This document shows positions 15,371-23,897 of a stretch of 27,071 nucleotides of DNA, piece after piece. Location of the stretch: IMG/VR virus record IMGVR_UViG_3300048912_000446, positions 1 to 27,071 of that record; one strand, written 5' to 3'. Below the pieces are notes generated by a model, which saw only the letters and a program-made list of their open reading frames with translations, had not been told where the DNA came from and ran no database searches. Positions within the stretch are counted from its first letter, which is position 1. Every line of letters starts with the position of its first letter. A program made the position numbers and the translations under genes. The stretch is from a virus.

Positions 15371-16017
15371 TGCCCCGATTGATAGCCGCAGGACTAGACG
15401 AAGCGTTGGAGCGCGGTAATTTGGCGACCCACGGCACGCTTCGCTTGTTGGTTCCCACGGCCACTGAAATCCGCTCCTATCACTTTGCGACGGCCATACT
15501 CAATTTCAACGGGGTGGAATGGCGGCCGGAGCTGCGAGAGTCCGGCGAAGTCAATATGAGCCTGACTGGCGACGCAGATGAGGCGACGGTCGAGGTTCAA
15601 AACGTTGACAACTTATTCGGAATCGAGGCGATCTCACTTGAGGAGTACCTGTCAGGCTCGCTAGCTGTAGTAGGTAGGTACTTTCAAGATTTGGATCACG
15701 GCGCTCGCTGGCACGACGAGACGCTTACCGGCCTTATCACGGGGATCAGACCTAATGAGCGAGCTGTTCAATTGCTGGTCGTTCCCGACAGCTATTCAAG
15801 CGTGAGCGTCGGCCCGTTTCGGTACATCACTAGAGCCTGCCAAGCCGGATACAAAACCGCCGAATGCGGTCGGCCAATCACTGACCCCTTCGACTTTTGC
15901 GACTACACGCTGAATGGCGCTAACGGGTGCCATGGCCGATGGGGCGCGACTGAGAAGTTTATCCACATCATGGGATTTCCATACATAGATAACAAGATTT
16001 TCCAAAAGATCATTTGA
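15370..16017 (+). CDS. Tail-tip protein, lambda gpL-like with Cys4 C-terminal domain
   Basis: The product has 215 aa. The N-terminal domain (VEWRPELRESGEVNMSLTGDADEATVEVQNVD) matches DUF2163 / distal-tip proteins. The C-terminal part carries Cys157, Cys166, Cys177 and Cys187 in the frame AC-x8-C-x10-C-x9-C followed by GFPYID. Lambda gpL and relatives use four Cys here to hold an iron-sulfur cluster, so a metal cluster is likely. The order tape measure, gpL-like, hub agrees. Start ATG 15370 overlaps the tape-measure stop; its TGA overlaps the following ATG (TGATG). Confidence 0.8.
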   Translation: MPRLIAAGLDEALERGNLATHGTLRLLVPTATEIRSYHFATAILNFNGVEWRPELRESGEVNMSLTGDADEATVEVQNVDNLFGIEAISLEEYLSGSLAVVGRYFQDLDHGARWHDETLTGLITGIRPNERAVQLLVVPDSYSSVSVGPFRYITRACQAGYKTAECGRPITDPFDFCDYTLNGANGCHGRWGATEKFIHIMGFPYIDNKIFQKII

Positions 16018-18062
16018 TGCTGTTTTATCGCTCAAAATTTGGGCCAAAGCATATGCGACCGATCGACAGCGATCCGGTCGAAAACCTGTTGCAGGCGCGC
16101 ATCCGAAACGACGTCAGCGACGGCCCGATTTTTAGTCAGACGAGTAGCAGCATCCCATCGCCCGCCTCGCTGCCAACCCCTGTCTCGAACGCTCAGGATC
16201 TAGCTGGCGGCCTGTCGCCGGCGCAGCTCGATCAAGCTTCACGATTCGAAGTCGAAGAAGGCGCAGGGATCAATCCCGAATACGGCGAGAGGCTGCTGAC
16301 TGGAAATCTTGTTTCGCACTTCTGGGAGCCGGGCGTTCCGCGCAACACATTCACTCACGTATTGGGCGATGGATGGAGCTTAGGAAAACACGGAGACTGG
16401 GAAGGGCCTGACAAGGTTTGGTACAAAGGCGAGGAGCTTGTTCGACGCTTCACTTATACCGAATGGATTCGCGACCAACTGCCTGCTGGCGCAGTGACTG
16501 GCGACGCTGAAGACGGCTGGAACTGGGTTAAAAAAGATCCCTTGCCGTTCTTGGGCGAGCAGAGCCACCAGTCGCCCGTTCGATCGGGACAGCATACTCA
16601 CTTATTTATTAACGCCACTGAGACGCTCCCCATTGCGTCAGGCGACAAAATTTCCGTCTGGATCTGGATTGATCCGATCAACACGCCGACCGAGATCATG
16701 TTGGCCTTCCGGGAAGGCACAAGCTTTGAGCACCGCGCCTACTGGGGCGCGAACTCAATCGCCGACGGGGTGAACGGTACAGACTCCCGCCGACAAATCA
16801 ACGCGAGCATCCCGCCAACTGGTCAATGGGTAAGGCTTGACGTGCCCGCCGATGGCGGTGGCGGCGTTGGACTAGCGGGCACTTCGATTAACGGGATAGC
16901 GTTCTTACTGTTTGGCGGCGGCGCTACGTGGGGGCCTGTAGTTCGGTGGAAGGATGATACCAGCGGCAACACTGGCTATGTCTTTCGTCCGGGCATCCTC
17001 GCGACTAACGATACCGACATCATCCAAAAACAGAATATTACGAGCTGGCAGACAGGCGTTATCGGCAATGGCGCCGCGTCTCTTACGGCTCGACTGAGTA
17101 CGACTCAGGCGACCGAAGACAGGCCGGACGGCCTGAAGGTTCGAGTGAAATGCCGCCGCGTCTTCGATTTCGACCACACCGGCGCTGAAATTGACTATGG
17201 CTACTCAGCGAATCCAGCGCGCGTGGCCGCCGATCGAATCCTCCACTTTTTCGAGCGGCGCTATCGCAACAACATTGAGCTTGCGCGTCAGCTGTTCCGA
17301 GAGCGCATCTACTGGCCTTCGTGGGTTGAGTGGAGAGACTTCTGCGATCAGTTAATCCCTTGGGATGAGCTTGGCGACGGCCAGCTCGTAATGATCAAAC
17401 AATTCGAAGCTCATATCGGATTCGGTGAGAGCATATCTCTCGCCGGCGCGCTCAACCAACTCACCGGACTGAGCGCTACTTTCTGGCAAGACGACGGATC
17501 GAAGCTGATCTTCCTTCCGCCGGTCAAGAGAGATCCTGTCCACCATCTTGAGCCGAGCAACATCATCGGCGGTGGCGTCAATGTCTCAGTTGTCGATCTG
17601 CGCCAGCGTCCCAACCGATTTATCGTGAGGTTTCGCAATACTCGCGATCCCTTCCTCGGCGCTGCCGCCGTAGAGCCTCCAGATTTCACGCCTGAGCATG
17701 CGCGTCGGGAGCGATCAATCGCGCGCGTGGGCGAGATACGTTCTGAGCGCGAATTCCCCAATATGACTTTCAGCCAGGCTCAGAGACTGGCTGAGTATCG
17801 TGCCCGAATTGAGCACGACAATCCGGTGCGCTATTCGCTGGTGGGCAACGCGCTCTCATATCGCCTACTCCCGGGCGACTACGTGACGCTCTCTCACCCT
17901 CGAATAAAGCAACCCTATCAACTCTGTTTAGTGATCGGAGCAAGGCTTCGTAGCGTCGAGCAGGCCGCCGAAGAAGTTGGGCTTGAGCTTCAACGGGTCG
18001 ACGGCCAGTTGTACGACGTCACCGCTCACCGAGCGCGCCAGGAGGAGCTGGTACTATTATGA
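16017..18062 (+). CDS. Tail hub / tip protein with inserted CBM-like domain
   Basis: The product has 681 aa. I use ATG 16017, which overlaps the previous TGA; a TTG at 16014 is also possible. Residues ~1-110 are a linker-rich hub start. About 152-311 is a beta-sandwich insertion (SVWIWIDPINTPTEIML, EHRAYWGAN, PPTGQWVRLDVPAD). The C-terminal part (~380-681; RILHFFERRYRNNIELARQLF, PNMTFSQAQRLAEYRARIEHDNPVRYSL, LLPGDYVTLSHP) is the conserved tail-hub domain that closes the tube and joins fibres. The insertion is shared with the next gene. Its stop overlaps the next start (ATGA). Function is deduced from position and the C-terminal pattern. Confidence 0.72.
   Translation: MLFYRSKFGPKHMRPIDSDPVENLLQARIRNDVSDGPIFSQTSSSIPSPASLPTPVSNAQDLAGGLSPAQLDQASRFEVEEGAGINPEYGERLLTGNLVSHFWEPGVPRNTFTHVLGDGWSLGKHGDWEGPDKVWYKGEELVRRFTYTEWIRDQLPAGAVTGDAEDGWNWVKKDPLPFLGEQSHQSPVRSGQHTHLFINATETLPIASGDKISVWIWIDPINTPTEIMLAFREGTSFEHRAYWGANSIADGVNGTDSRRQINASIPPTGQWVRLDVPADGGGGVGLAGTSINGIAFLLFGGGATWGPVVRWKDDTSGNTGYVFRPGILATNDTDIIQKQNITSWQTGVIGNGAASLTARLSTTQATEDRPDGLKVRVKCRRVFDFDHTGAEIDYGYSANPARVAADRILHFFERRYRNNIELARQLFRERIYWPSWVEWRDFCDQLIPWDELGDGQLVMIKQFEAHIGFGESISLAGALNQLTGLSATFWQDDGSKLIFLPPVKRDPVHHLEPSNIIGGGVNVSVVDLRQRPNRFIVRFRNTRDPFLGAAAVEPPDFTPEHARRERSIARVGEIRSEREFPNMTFSQAQRLAEYRARIEHDNPVRYSLVGNALSYRLLPGDYVTLSHPRIKQPYQLCLVIGARLRSVEQAAEEVGLELQRVDGQLYDVTAHRARQEELVLL
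16470..16949 (+). repeat. First copy of a shared beta-sandwich module
   Basis: Codons 152-311 of the hub gene encode a carbohydrate-binding-like module with the string NTPTEI, FEHRAYWGA, NGT-x-SRR, PPTGQWVRL-x-VPA. A second copy lies in the adjacent gene at 18829-19306. The boundaries are approximate. Confidence 0.7.
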
Positions 18063-20788
18063 GCCTCAAGATTTTTCCGCCTGCTGCAGAAATCTTTCCT
18101 AATCAGAAGCGGTTATTCCAGGCAAGCGTCGGCGACCTTCAGCCCATGTGGACGAGAGTCACGAACGGCGTGGTCAGGCCCGACTTCGCAGTCGATCAAA
18201 GGATTCCAAGTGGAGGCGCTTTCCAAACAGTAGGCGTAGGCGATAGCGCGCTACAGCTTGTCGGCGGCCTCGGATCGTTCGAGTTCAAGATTGATAATCA
18301 ATCGCTGGCGATTCCTTCAGGCGGTGGCGGACAGTTCTCATGGGCAGCTTACTTCGCCGGCGCATCGAATCTCTCACAGTGGAAATATCTAGTAATAATC
18401 AATCCGACCACGATTGAGATTCAAGACGAGAACGCTGTCACGCTGGCTACGCTGCCACACAATGTCGCGATCGGGGACAGGTTTCGGACTGAGCTGGGTA
18501 ACGGGTTTCGGCTGCTCATCAACGACGTGCTGAGGCATGAGCGGGTGACAGGCTTCTCTGGAGGTATTCAGCCTCCTGCGTTTTATGGTGACGTGAATCT
18601 GATCAGGCCGTCAGCCTCGGGAGCGCTCCCTCGAATCCCTGCGCCGATCCTGTCCGGAGACTGGCAACTCAGAGAGTATGACCGCCTCGGTGGCCAGGTT
18701 GTTTTATTCAGCCTTCCAGAGCCGAATGAGGGAGTGATCACTGGCGCAGGCGGAACGACTGAGTATTCAGATGGCGTAGTTCCGGGCAATTACAAGTTAT
18801 CAGCGCGGATTGATACCGGGCTCGAAATCTACGTGGAAGACGCCCCGCCCACAGGCGCAGCCATAGTAACGATAGGCACGTGGGCATGGGTAAATTCGCC
18901 GCCGCCCGTGCCGATTTCGGGCGCTCTCTCGCTTCGGGCTACGAACGCCGCTGGACGGAAGGCGTATGTTTTTCAGGACGCGACCAGAACCATGCAGGTC
19001 AGCCAGGGCGACGTAATGACCGTCTACGTCTGGCTCGATGGCACAAACACCCCCACCGAGATCTTTGTTCAGTGGCAGGCGACGGACGCTACAGGCTTCG
19101 AACATAGAGCCTATTGGGGCGCGGACAATTTCACCGATTTTGGAGTGAACGGCACGCCGAGCCGCCGGTTTATGGGGCCGCTCCCTCCGACCGCACAATG
19201 GATAAGGCTGGAAGTTCCGGCGAGCCAGGTTGATTTGGAAGGTCGAGTCGTGAAGGGCGGCAGTCTGGAATTCTTCGACGGCGCAGGCCATTTCGACCAG
19301 GTGGGCAAGTATCCCGGCATCCAAACCGCTGAGGCCTCGATCACTATTCCGACGCTGCAAATAACGGGCGACGCCTTTCGCTCGATGCAGCCGAACACGT
19401 CAGCTAGATTTCCGACTAATTACGACTCACAGCCGGGCATCGTGACCTGGTCAGTCGTCAGCGGCGGCGGATCGTTCTCCGGAGACGTCTTCACCGCGCC
19501 CTCAGCGCCTGGAGTGACAGTCGTCCGAGCGTCTGCTCCGGGCAATCAGCTGGCGCAGATAACGATCGTTATTCCTCCGATAATAACTCCGAATTTCCTC
19601 GCTGTAGGAATCAGCGAGCAGATTGACTTCGACACAAACATCGGACCCAAGCCCGTCTTCGTCTCGGCCGGAACGGTCGCCGAAGGAACCGGAAATATTA
19701 CGCCGGGCATACCAGCGGGCATTCAGAAAAACGACGTCTTATTGCTGACCGTTGAAAGCGCGAATGAGTCAGTTCCGACACCTGCGGGCTGGAACATCGT
19801 CACGAACTCGCCGCAAGGAACCGGAACGGGCGGCGGAACTACTGCGACTCGGCTGAGTATGTTTTGGCTTCGGGTTCCGCTGGGCGGGATCGTGGCGGCC
19901 CCGACTATTACCGATCCAGGCGATCACGCTGTCGCGAAGATTCGCGCTTATCGAAACTGCATCGAAACAGGCAATCCATGGGATCTCACGGTGGGCAATA
20001 CCGCGGCGTCCGGCACAGGTGTCAGCCTCCCCGGCGGCACGACGACCGTGCCGAATTGCTTAGTGATACAAGCCGTCGCCTTCGCTACAGATACGGCTAC
20101 GCCGCAGGTTTCCGGATACGTCAACGCGGATCTGGCGAACCTGACCGAGCGGGAGGACCTTGCCACGACCCAAGGCAATGGGGGCGGGTTTGCAATAGTT
20201 GAAGGGGAAAAGGCCGTGGCCGGCGCTTTCGGCGCCACGACCGCCACGCTTGCGAATGCGTCTGTTCAAGCCAGGATCACCATCGCGCTGAGGCCCGCGT
20301 TGGTGGTGTGGTCGGCCAGCGCCGGCTCGATGAACAGCAATACGGGCGTCTGGCAGGCGCCGGCGGTCACAGACCAGGAGCGACAGGTCCGGATTACGGT
20401 CACCAACGGAACGTTTACCGCGACGCTTGACATGTTTGTATTGCCGCTTTTCCCGCTCTCGAACCCCTCGGCCCCGATCGCGGTCGATCTCAATAAGACC
20501 GTGCTGATCAGTATATCGGAGGACCGCAGCAGTTATATCGCGCGCGTGAAGGATAAAGATGGGCGCTCGTACATCACGCAAGAGGTGCAGTTCCTGAACT
20601 GCGAGGTTGATGAACTCGAAGACGTGATAACTTTCTGGGAAGAGAATTACCCAGGCAAGCGCTTTATCCTGGTGGATAATTCGAGACCGGCAAAGCCGCG
20701 AATCGTCTGTTACTTCGACTCCAATCTGCGCTACGAGATCGAGAGTTCTTGCGCGAGGAATATTTCATTCCGGGTGAGAGAAGCGTGA
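18059..20788 (+). CDS. Multidomain tail-tip / fibre protein
   Basis: The product has 909 aa, starting at ATG 18059 with an ATGA overlap. Domains in order: an L-lectin-like beta-sandwich (~1-190); a linker; the CBM-like module shared with the hub (257-416); an Ig-like domain (~430-505, TWSVVSGGGSFSGDVFTAP); a ~200-residue Gly/Thr-rich beta domain (~525-745); a second Ig-like domain (~748-800, VWSASAGSMNSNTGVWQAP); and a C-terminal domain (~808-909) with VFYFDSNLRYEIES-like strands (CYFDSNLRYEIESSCARN). The lectin and CBM-type modules suggest binding to host surface glycans. The C-terminal part probably anchors the protein to the tip. Receptor binding is inference. Confidence 0.75.
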   Translation: MSLKIFPPAAEIFPNQKRLFQASVGDLQPMWTRVTNGVVRPDFAVDQRIPSGGAFQTVGVGDSALQLVGGLGSFEFKIDNQSLAIPSGGGGQFSWAAYFAGASNLSQWKYLVIINPTTIEIQDENAVTLATLPHNVAIGDRFRTELGNGFRLLINDVLRHERVTGFSGGIQPPAFYGDVNLIRPSASGALPRIPAPILSGDWQLREYDRLGGQVVLFSLPEPNEGVITGAGGTTEYSDGVVPGNYKLSARIDTGLEIYVEDAPPTGAAIVTIGTWAWVNSPPPVPISGALSLRATNAAGRKAYVFQDATRTMQVSQGDVMTVYVWLDGTNTPTEIFVQWQATDATGFEHRAYWGADNFTDFGVNGTPSRRFMGPLPPTAQWIRLEVPASQVDLEGRVVKGGSLEFFDGAGHFDQVGKYPGIQTAEASITIPTLQITGDAFRSMQPNTSARFPTNYDSQPGIVTWSVVSGGGSFSGDVFTAPSAPGVTVVRASAPGNQLAQITIVIPPIITPNFLAVGISEQIDFDTNIGPKPVFVSAGTVAEGTGNITPGIPAGIQKNDVLLLTVESANESVPTPAGWNIVTNSPQGTGTGGGTTATRLSMFWLRVPLGGIVAAPTITDPGDHAVAKIRAYRNCIETGNPWDLTVGNTAASGTGVSLPGGTTTVPNCLVIQAVAFATDTATPQVSGYVNADLANLTEREDLATTQGNGGGFAIVEGEKAVAGAFGATTATLANASVQARITIALRPALVVWSASAGSMNSNTGVWQAPAVTDQERQVRITVTNGTFTATLDMFVLPLFPLSNPSAPIAVDLNKTVLISISEDRSSYIARVKDKDGRSYITQEVQFLNCEVDELEDVITFWEENYPGKRFILVDNSRPAKPRIVCYFDSNLRYEIESSCARNISFRVREA
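18829..19306 (+). repeat. Second copy of the shared beta-sandwich module
   Basis: Codons ~257-416 of the fibre gene repeat the hub module: YVWLDGTNTPTEIFVQW, FEHRAYWGADN, NGTPSRR, PPTAQWIRLEVPAS. Similarity to the copy at 16470-16949 is plain at protein level, much less at DNA level, so the duplication or acquisition is not recent. Confidence 0.7.
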
Positions 20789-21072
20789 TAGATGAAAGCC
20801 ACATCTTGCCGCTGCGCCCGCGCGAGAATCCGGAGACGCAGCCGATCAGAGACCTCGCGCCGGCGGCGTCTTCAGGGCCGCTGAAGCTGGAGATAGATGG
20901 CTGGGTCATTGAGATTATGAGTGACGCCGTGATCATTACCTGTGCAGGCGCTGCGACGACTACGATGCGCCCGGGCCGGATCGGCGGCAGCGTGCCCCTC
21001 GGCCAGACCGAGGTTGTCGTGCGAAGGGATCCGCCGGCGGCCCATTCGCGGGCGACGGAGTTGATGAAGTAA
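20785..21072 (+). CDS. Small hypothetical tail-tip protein, 95 aa
   Basis: The GTG at 20785 overlaps the preceding TGA (GTGA), matching the coupled starts in this operon; a longer frame upstream would run far into the fibre gene. The N-terminus is proline-rich (ESHILPLRPRENPETQP), followed by a beta-rich core (GPLKLEIDGWVIEIMSDAVIITCAG) and a basic tail. It is the last gene of the coupled series, so a minor tip or assembly part is likely. I recognise no family. Confidence 0.55.
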   Translation: MIDESHILPLRPRENPETQPIRDLAPAASSGPLKLEIDGWVIEIMSDAVIITCAGAATTTMRPGRIGGSVPLGQTEVVVRRDPPAAHSRATELMK

Positions 21073-21093
21073 AGACGTCTGCACTCCCAGGTA

Positions 21094-21122
21094 TAGGCAA
21101 AGGCAGGGAAACGGCATATAAT
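21094..21122 (+). promoter_or_regulatory. Candidate sigma-70-type promoter
   Basis: TAGGCA (21094-21099) and a perfect TATAAT (21117-21122) are 17 bp apart, the ideal spacing; the -35 matches four of six consensus bases. It follows the last tail gene and would start RNA near 21129, ahead of the hairpins at 21171-21236. Host promoter consensus is unknown. Confidence 0.45.
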
Positions 21123-21128
21123 CCCATC

Positions 21129-21236
21129 AAATCGCAGTGGCAAGTCAAAGACTGATGGCACTGTGGAATCGGGGAGCCGAAAGGGTCCCCAAAAGATCAA
21201 AAAGTCGGCCGCTGAAGCAACGACGGCCGACTTTTT
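21129..21236 (+). ncRNA. Candidate structured leader or small RNA
   Basis: Between the candidate promoter and the hairpin end, about 110 nt contain two stems. The first, GGGGAGCC-GAAA-GGGTCCCC (21171-21190), has a GNRA tetraloop and one G-G mismatch. The second is the terminator-like stem at 21199-21236. This could be an independent small RNA or an attenuator leader for the gene at 21265. I do not recognise a known riboswitch. Confidence 0.4.
21199..21236 (+). terminator. Intrinsic terminator, bidirectional
   Basis: A perfect 13-bp stem, AAAAAGTCGGCCG (21199-21211) with CGGCCGACTTTTT (21224-21236), and a 12-nt loop ends in T5, and A5 on the opposite arm makes it work in both directions. It would end the tail operon transcript and lies 28 bp before the next start codon. 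Confidence 0.8.
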
Positions 21237-21264
21237 CCATATCTGGAAAGAGGAGAAGGTGAAC

Positions 21265-21612
21265 ATGCTGTCAGAAGTAACGGAATCGCATCCCTATGAG
21301 CCGAACGGGAAGCGCTTCGTCATCCAAACTCTTTGCCGCGTCATTTCTCAGGCGCAATCCTGGGACGAGGTCATGAGCGGCAGCGAGGCGCTCGTGAACA
21401 TTCTGCGGATCGCGAAGGACATCGAAGGCGAAGCTCTGCGCGAGTCTTCTCAGGCAGTCGCCGCGCTCGGCCATCTCAAGGAACTGGGGCAGGAGATCCG
21501 AGAAAACAACGGGAAGAGTGGCGGCGCCGTCAACACGAAAGTACCGCGTGTGGCAGATTCCGCCATTTCCCGGGAACATAATGGGAACAGCGACGGCGCC
21601 GCTAAAACCTGA
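21265..21612 (+). CDS. Hypothetical protein, 115 aa, downstream of the tail operon
   Basis: ATG 21265 follows AGGAGAAGGTGAAC. An upstream in-frame extension would cross the terminator stem and is rejected. The protein is mostly helical (KRFVIQTLCRVISQAQSWDEVMSGSEALVNILRIAKDI) with a polar tail holding an imperfect duplication (ENNGKSGGAVNTK and EHNGNSDGAAKT). It may belong to the prophage accessory genes. Its transcription would depend on read-through of the hairpin just upstream. I do not recognise it. Confidence 0.6.
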   Translation: MLSEVTESHPYEPNGKRFVIQTLCRVISQAQSWDEVMSGSEALVNILRIAKDIEGEALRESSQAVAALGHLKELGQEIRENNGKSGGAVNTKVPRVADSAISREHNGNSDGAAKT

Positions 21613-21623
21613 CCAATTAAATG

Positions 21624-22144
21624 TTAGCTGCGCGAATCCTTCATACTGGATCGGGCCAGTTCGAGAAATCGGCTGCGTTGATCATCTTCTTTGAATGCTC
21701 GATTTCGAACAACAACGCCTCTGCCACCTCGCGCAAACATGGCGACTGCGTCGTCTACCTTTTCAACCGCTTCCACGAATTTCCATTCGTATGTGGTCCG
21801 CGTCTTCATCTGACGCACCCAGACGCCTTCTGATCTGAGTTCAACCTCACACACATAGGGCCCTGCTCGGCCATCAGATTCGCCGCAATTCCATGAAACC
21901 TACTGTCGATGCCGCTCTTTTGCAATTTCGGATACAAGAGAACGATGACCAGCCCTGCAATAAGGCCAACTACCATGCATACCGTCGGATCATTTCGCAG
22001 AATTAGAAAGGCAATTGAGCCCATAATGACCGTGGGATATATCGACGCTTTCCACGATCCGGCATTCGCGACATTGCTTCGGCCAAGCAATCGCCTAGTG
22101 GCATCGACGAGATCTGCTTGTGTAAACTCGAACAGTACATACAT
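21624..22144 (-). pseudogene. YcxB-like membrane protein split by a frameshift
   Basis: ATG 22144 opens an N-terminal part with an amphipathic start (MYVLFEFTQADLVDATRRLL), two TM helices (SIYPTVIMGSIAFLIL and VCMVVGLIAGLVIVLLYP) and a soluble start, ending early at 21806. From about 21854 another frame continues the family: VELRSEGVWVRQMKTRTTYEWKFVEAVEKVDDA, VVVRNRAF-x-x-x-D-x-x-x-RFLELA, typical of the YcxB-like C-terminal domain. The frames meet at a (TG)4 run; removing one TG gives one continuous protein of about 170 aa. It is either a frameshift mutation, a slippage-prone switch, or a sequencing error. YcxB-like proteins are of unknown function. It converges on the 115-aa gene with an 11-nt gap. 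Confidence 0.7.
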
Positions 22145-22156
22145 AAACGAATTACT

Positions 22157-22240
22157 TTAGGTAGCCTGGTGTGACTTCGCTTGCAGCACTCTCACAGAGA
22201 AATTCACTGCAGTGATATTAGCAGCGGCAGCAAAAGCCAT
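22157..22240 (-). CDS. Possible 27-aa peptide ORF
   Basis: ATG 22240 follows GGCAGGTAACG, a usable ribosome binding site, and opens a 27-codon frame (MAFAAAANITAVNFSV...). The frame between the endonuclease stop and here also holds a short Ala-rich open stretch (ending near 22263). Either may be noise; nothing else is seen in this ~200-bp gap. Confidence 0.2.
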   Translation of the reverse strand: MAFAAAANITAVNFSVRVLQAKSHQAT

Positions 22241-22353
22241 CGTTACCTGCCCATTTCAGATAATGGCCGCAGCCGCAGTACCGCCGCTAGCCGCCCGCTC
22301 GGCAACTCCGGCCGTCTCGGGTCCCTCGATCAGTTTTCCGACTTTATCCCCAT

Positions 22354-23193
22354 TCAAAATCTCCCAGTCGATTTCGCGATGCTCTCGATTTTCGGAGCGT
22401 CCTTGAAAAAGCGGTATCCGGTCTTCCGCTCGATCTCGGGCACATTGGTCTGGTAGTCCTGCCAGCGGTCATCTTGTTCAATCTCGTCATTGTTAGGCAT
22501 GGTCACGGCAAAGACCTGCGCTTTCTCCTGTCCGTCAGGGAAGCTCTTGCCGCGTTCCAATGCGACGATAACCTTCCACGCATATTCGGGAACATTTATC
22601 CCCTTGAAACTGGTCTTTGATCCTACTCCGCCGGCGATCACATAGACTTCACGGCCGGCCTGGGCGAGCTCTCTCTCGAATCTCTCCGCCTTCTCCCACG
22701 GACCGCGGTTATTATCGGCGGTCTGAGGAAAGATGTTCAGCATCGTAAACACCGCTTTATTGTGTTCGGGAGTGTCGCTGCGGTCCTTCGACGGGCACAG
22801 ATGTCCGCGGTCATATCCGGAGTTGGTGTAATCCTTCGGGGTCGGAGTATCGATCTCCTGGTCGGCATAGAACTGGCTGCGTTCAGTGTCGCCTATGTCT
22901 TCGGCCACGAGCCGCCATGCCACCCAGTTCGGAATGCGCTTCGATGCATTCCAGGATGCGGCGAATTGTTGGCGCAGCACGAGCTGGTTGTTCGCCGACT
23001 TGCCAGCCTCGCTCGGATTGCCGAAGGGAAGGTGTGGCGAGATCAGATTCCCGGCGGAGGCTTTTTTCGCTGCGGCGCCACGTTGCGATGTTCCTTCTTG
23101 TTTGCCGACGGGTGTGCAGCCCGCGAGAAACACCAGGGCGATCGTTGCGGCAAATAACGATATAGAGCGCCATGCTCGGTTTTGATTCTTCAT
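22354..23193 (-). CDS. Lipoprotein DNA/RNA non-specific endonuclease (NUC1 family)
   Basis: The product has 279 aa. A signal peptide with lipobox LAGC (residues 23-26) predicts lipid anchoring at the cell envelope. The NUC1 domain spans ~50-270: YDRGHLCPSKDR with catalytic His131 in the DRGH motif, then MLNIFPQTADNNRGPWEKAERFE with the Asn and Glu residues of the magnesium site, and REVYVIAGGVGS. Such enzymes cut DNA and RNA without sequence preference, usually outside the cytoplasm. It is a paralogue of the enzyme at 24879-25625 but has no inhibitor gene beside it. AGGA lies 12 nt upstream of the ATG. The small secreted protein gene upstream is 49 bp away on the same strand. Confidence 0.92.
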   Translation of the reverse strand: MKNQNRAWRSISLFAATIALVFLAGCTPVGKQEGTSQRGAAAKKASAGNLISPHLPFGNPSEAGKSANNQLVLRQQFAASWNASKRIPNWVAWRLVAEDIGDTERSQFYADQEIDTPTPKDYTNSGYDRGHLCPSKDRSDTPEHNKAVFTMLNIFPQTADNNRGPWEKAERFERELAQAGREVYVIAGGVGSKTSFKGINVPEYAWKVIVALERGKSFPDGQEKAQVFAVTMPNNDEIEQDDRWQDYQTNVPEIERKTGYRFFKDAPKIESIAKSTGRF

Positions 23194-23242
23194 CGATCTA
23201 AGTCCTACTAATTCTTATTTAGTCGAATTACGTTGATGAACG

Positions 23243-23491
23243 CTATCGGTGGCGTCCATAGCGATTGCCTGTGCGGGCATTTCTGTAGTGTCCGCCTTTG
23301 TGTGACGAACCACGTCCGCCCGCGTAATGTCCGCCGTGGCTCCTTGTGTGTTGACTACCGCTGTATCTGATGTGCGGTCCGCCATATTTGACGCTCGATC
23401 CGCCGCGTCTTTGTCCGGCATGGGTTGTAATGGGTGAGAATGCAAGGCAGAAGGTCAGGCAGAGTATAAGAGAGAGTGCGAGCCGTTTCAT
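23243..23491 (-). CDS. Small secreted Gly/His/Arg-rich protein
   Basis: The product has 82 aa. A clear signal peptide (MKRLALSLILCLTFCLAFSPITTHA, cleavage near 25) is followed by a basic low-complexity tail with GGHYAGGRGSSHKGGHYRN. The tail is rich in His and Arg and could bind metal, nucleic acid or the cell wall; no family is certain. It precedes the lipoprotein endonuclease on the same strand with a 49-bp gap, so the two may be one transcript. Confidence 0.65.
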   Translation of the reverse strand: MKRLALSLILCLTFCLAFSPITTHAGQRRGGSSVKYGGPHIRYSGSQHTRSHGGHYAGGRGSSHKGGHYRNARTGNRYGRHR

Positions 23492-23897
23492 GGGGGAGTC
23501 CCTTCATTTTAAATGAGTTCAATCCGCGCCTATCTGCGAGAGAGGCAGGCGCGAATCATACCCGACTCGCATGGAGAGTCAACGGCGCCGGACCCGTTCA
23601 ACTTTCAATACTGGGTGGATTTCCCAAGTACCTTTCGCCCCACTGACGCCGCCCACATGTATAGGCAGGTGAGGAAAAGCCCTTTTCAGTTCGGGCATTG
23701 ACGTTTTCGTGCGCTCAATCCGGCGTTATCGCGGTTCGTTCGCTCTCAGAAAGCCACATACCTTCGATAAATCAATCAGTTAGCCCGTAGCGCGTCGTGT
23801 GGCCTGCCGAATGCAATACTACCGAGCGAAGGCGCTGGGACGTAGTTGCCATGGGGGTAATGTAGAACTCAGCCTAAGGAGAACTAGGAGGACAAAC
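23492..23897. other. Divergent intergenic region
   Basis: About 400 bp separate the minus-strand nuclease unit from the plus-strand secreted protein gene, and promoters for both should lie here. A 62-codon plus-strand frame (23513-23701) begins at an ATG without a ribosome binding site and looks non-coding. I see no further genes, repeats or clear -10/-35 pairs. Confidence 0.4.

Noticed and set aside
23513-23701. 62-codon plus-strand ORF in the divergent region
   Set aside because: It has no ribosome binding site, no coding-like composition and lies where promoters are expected.
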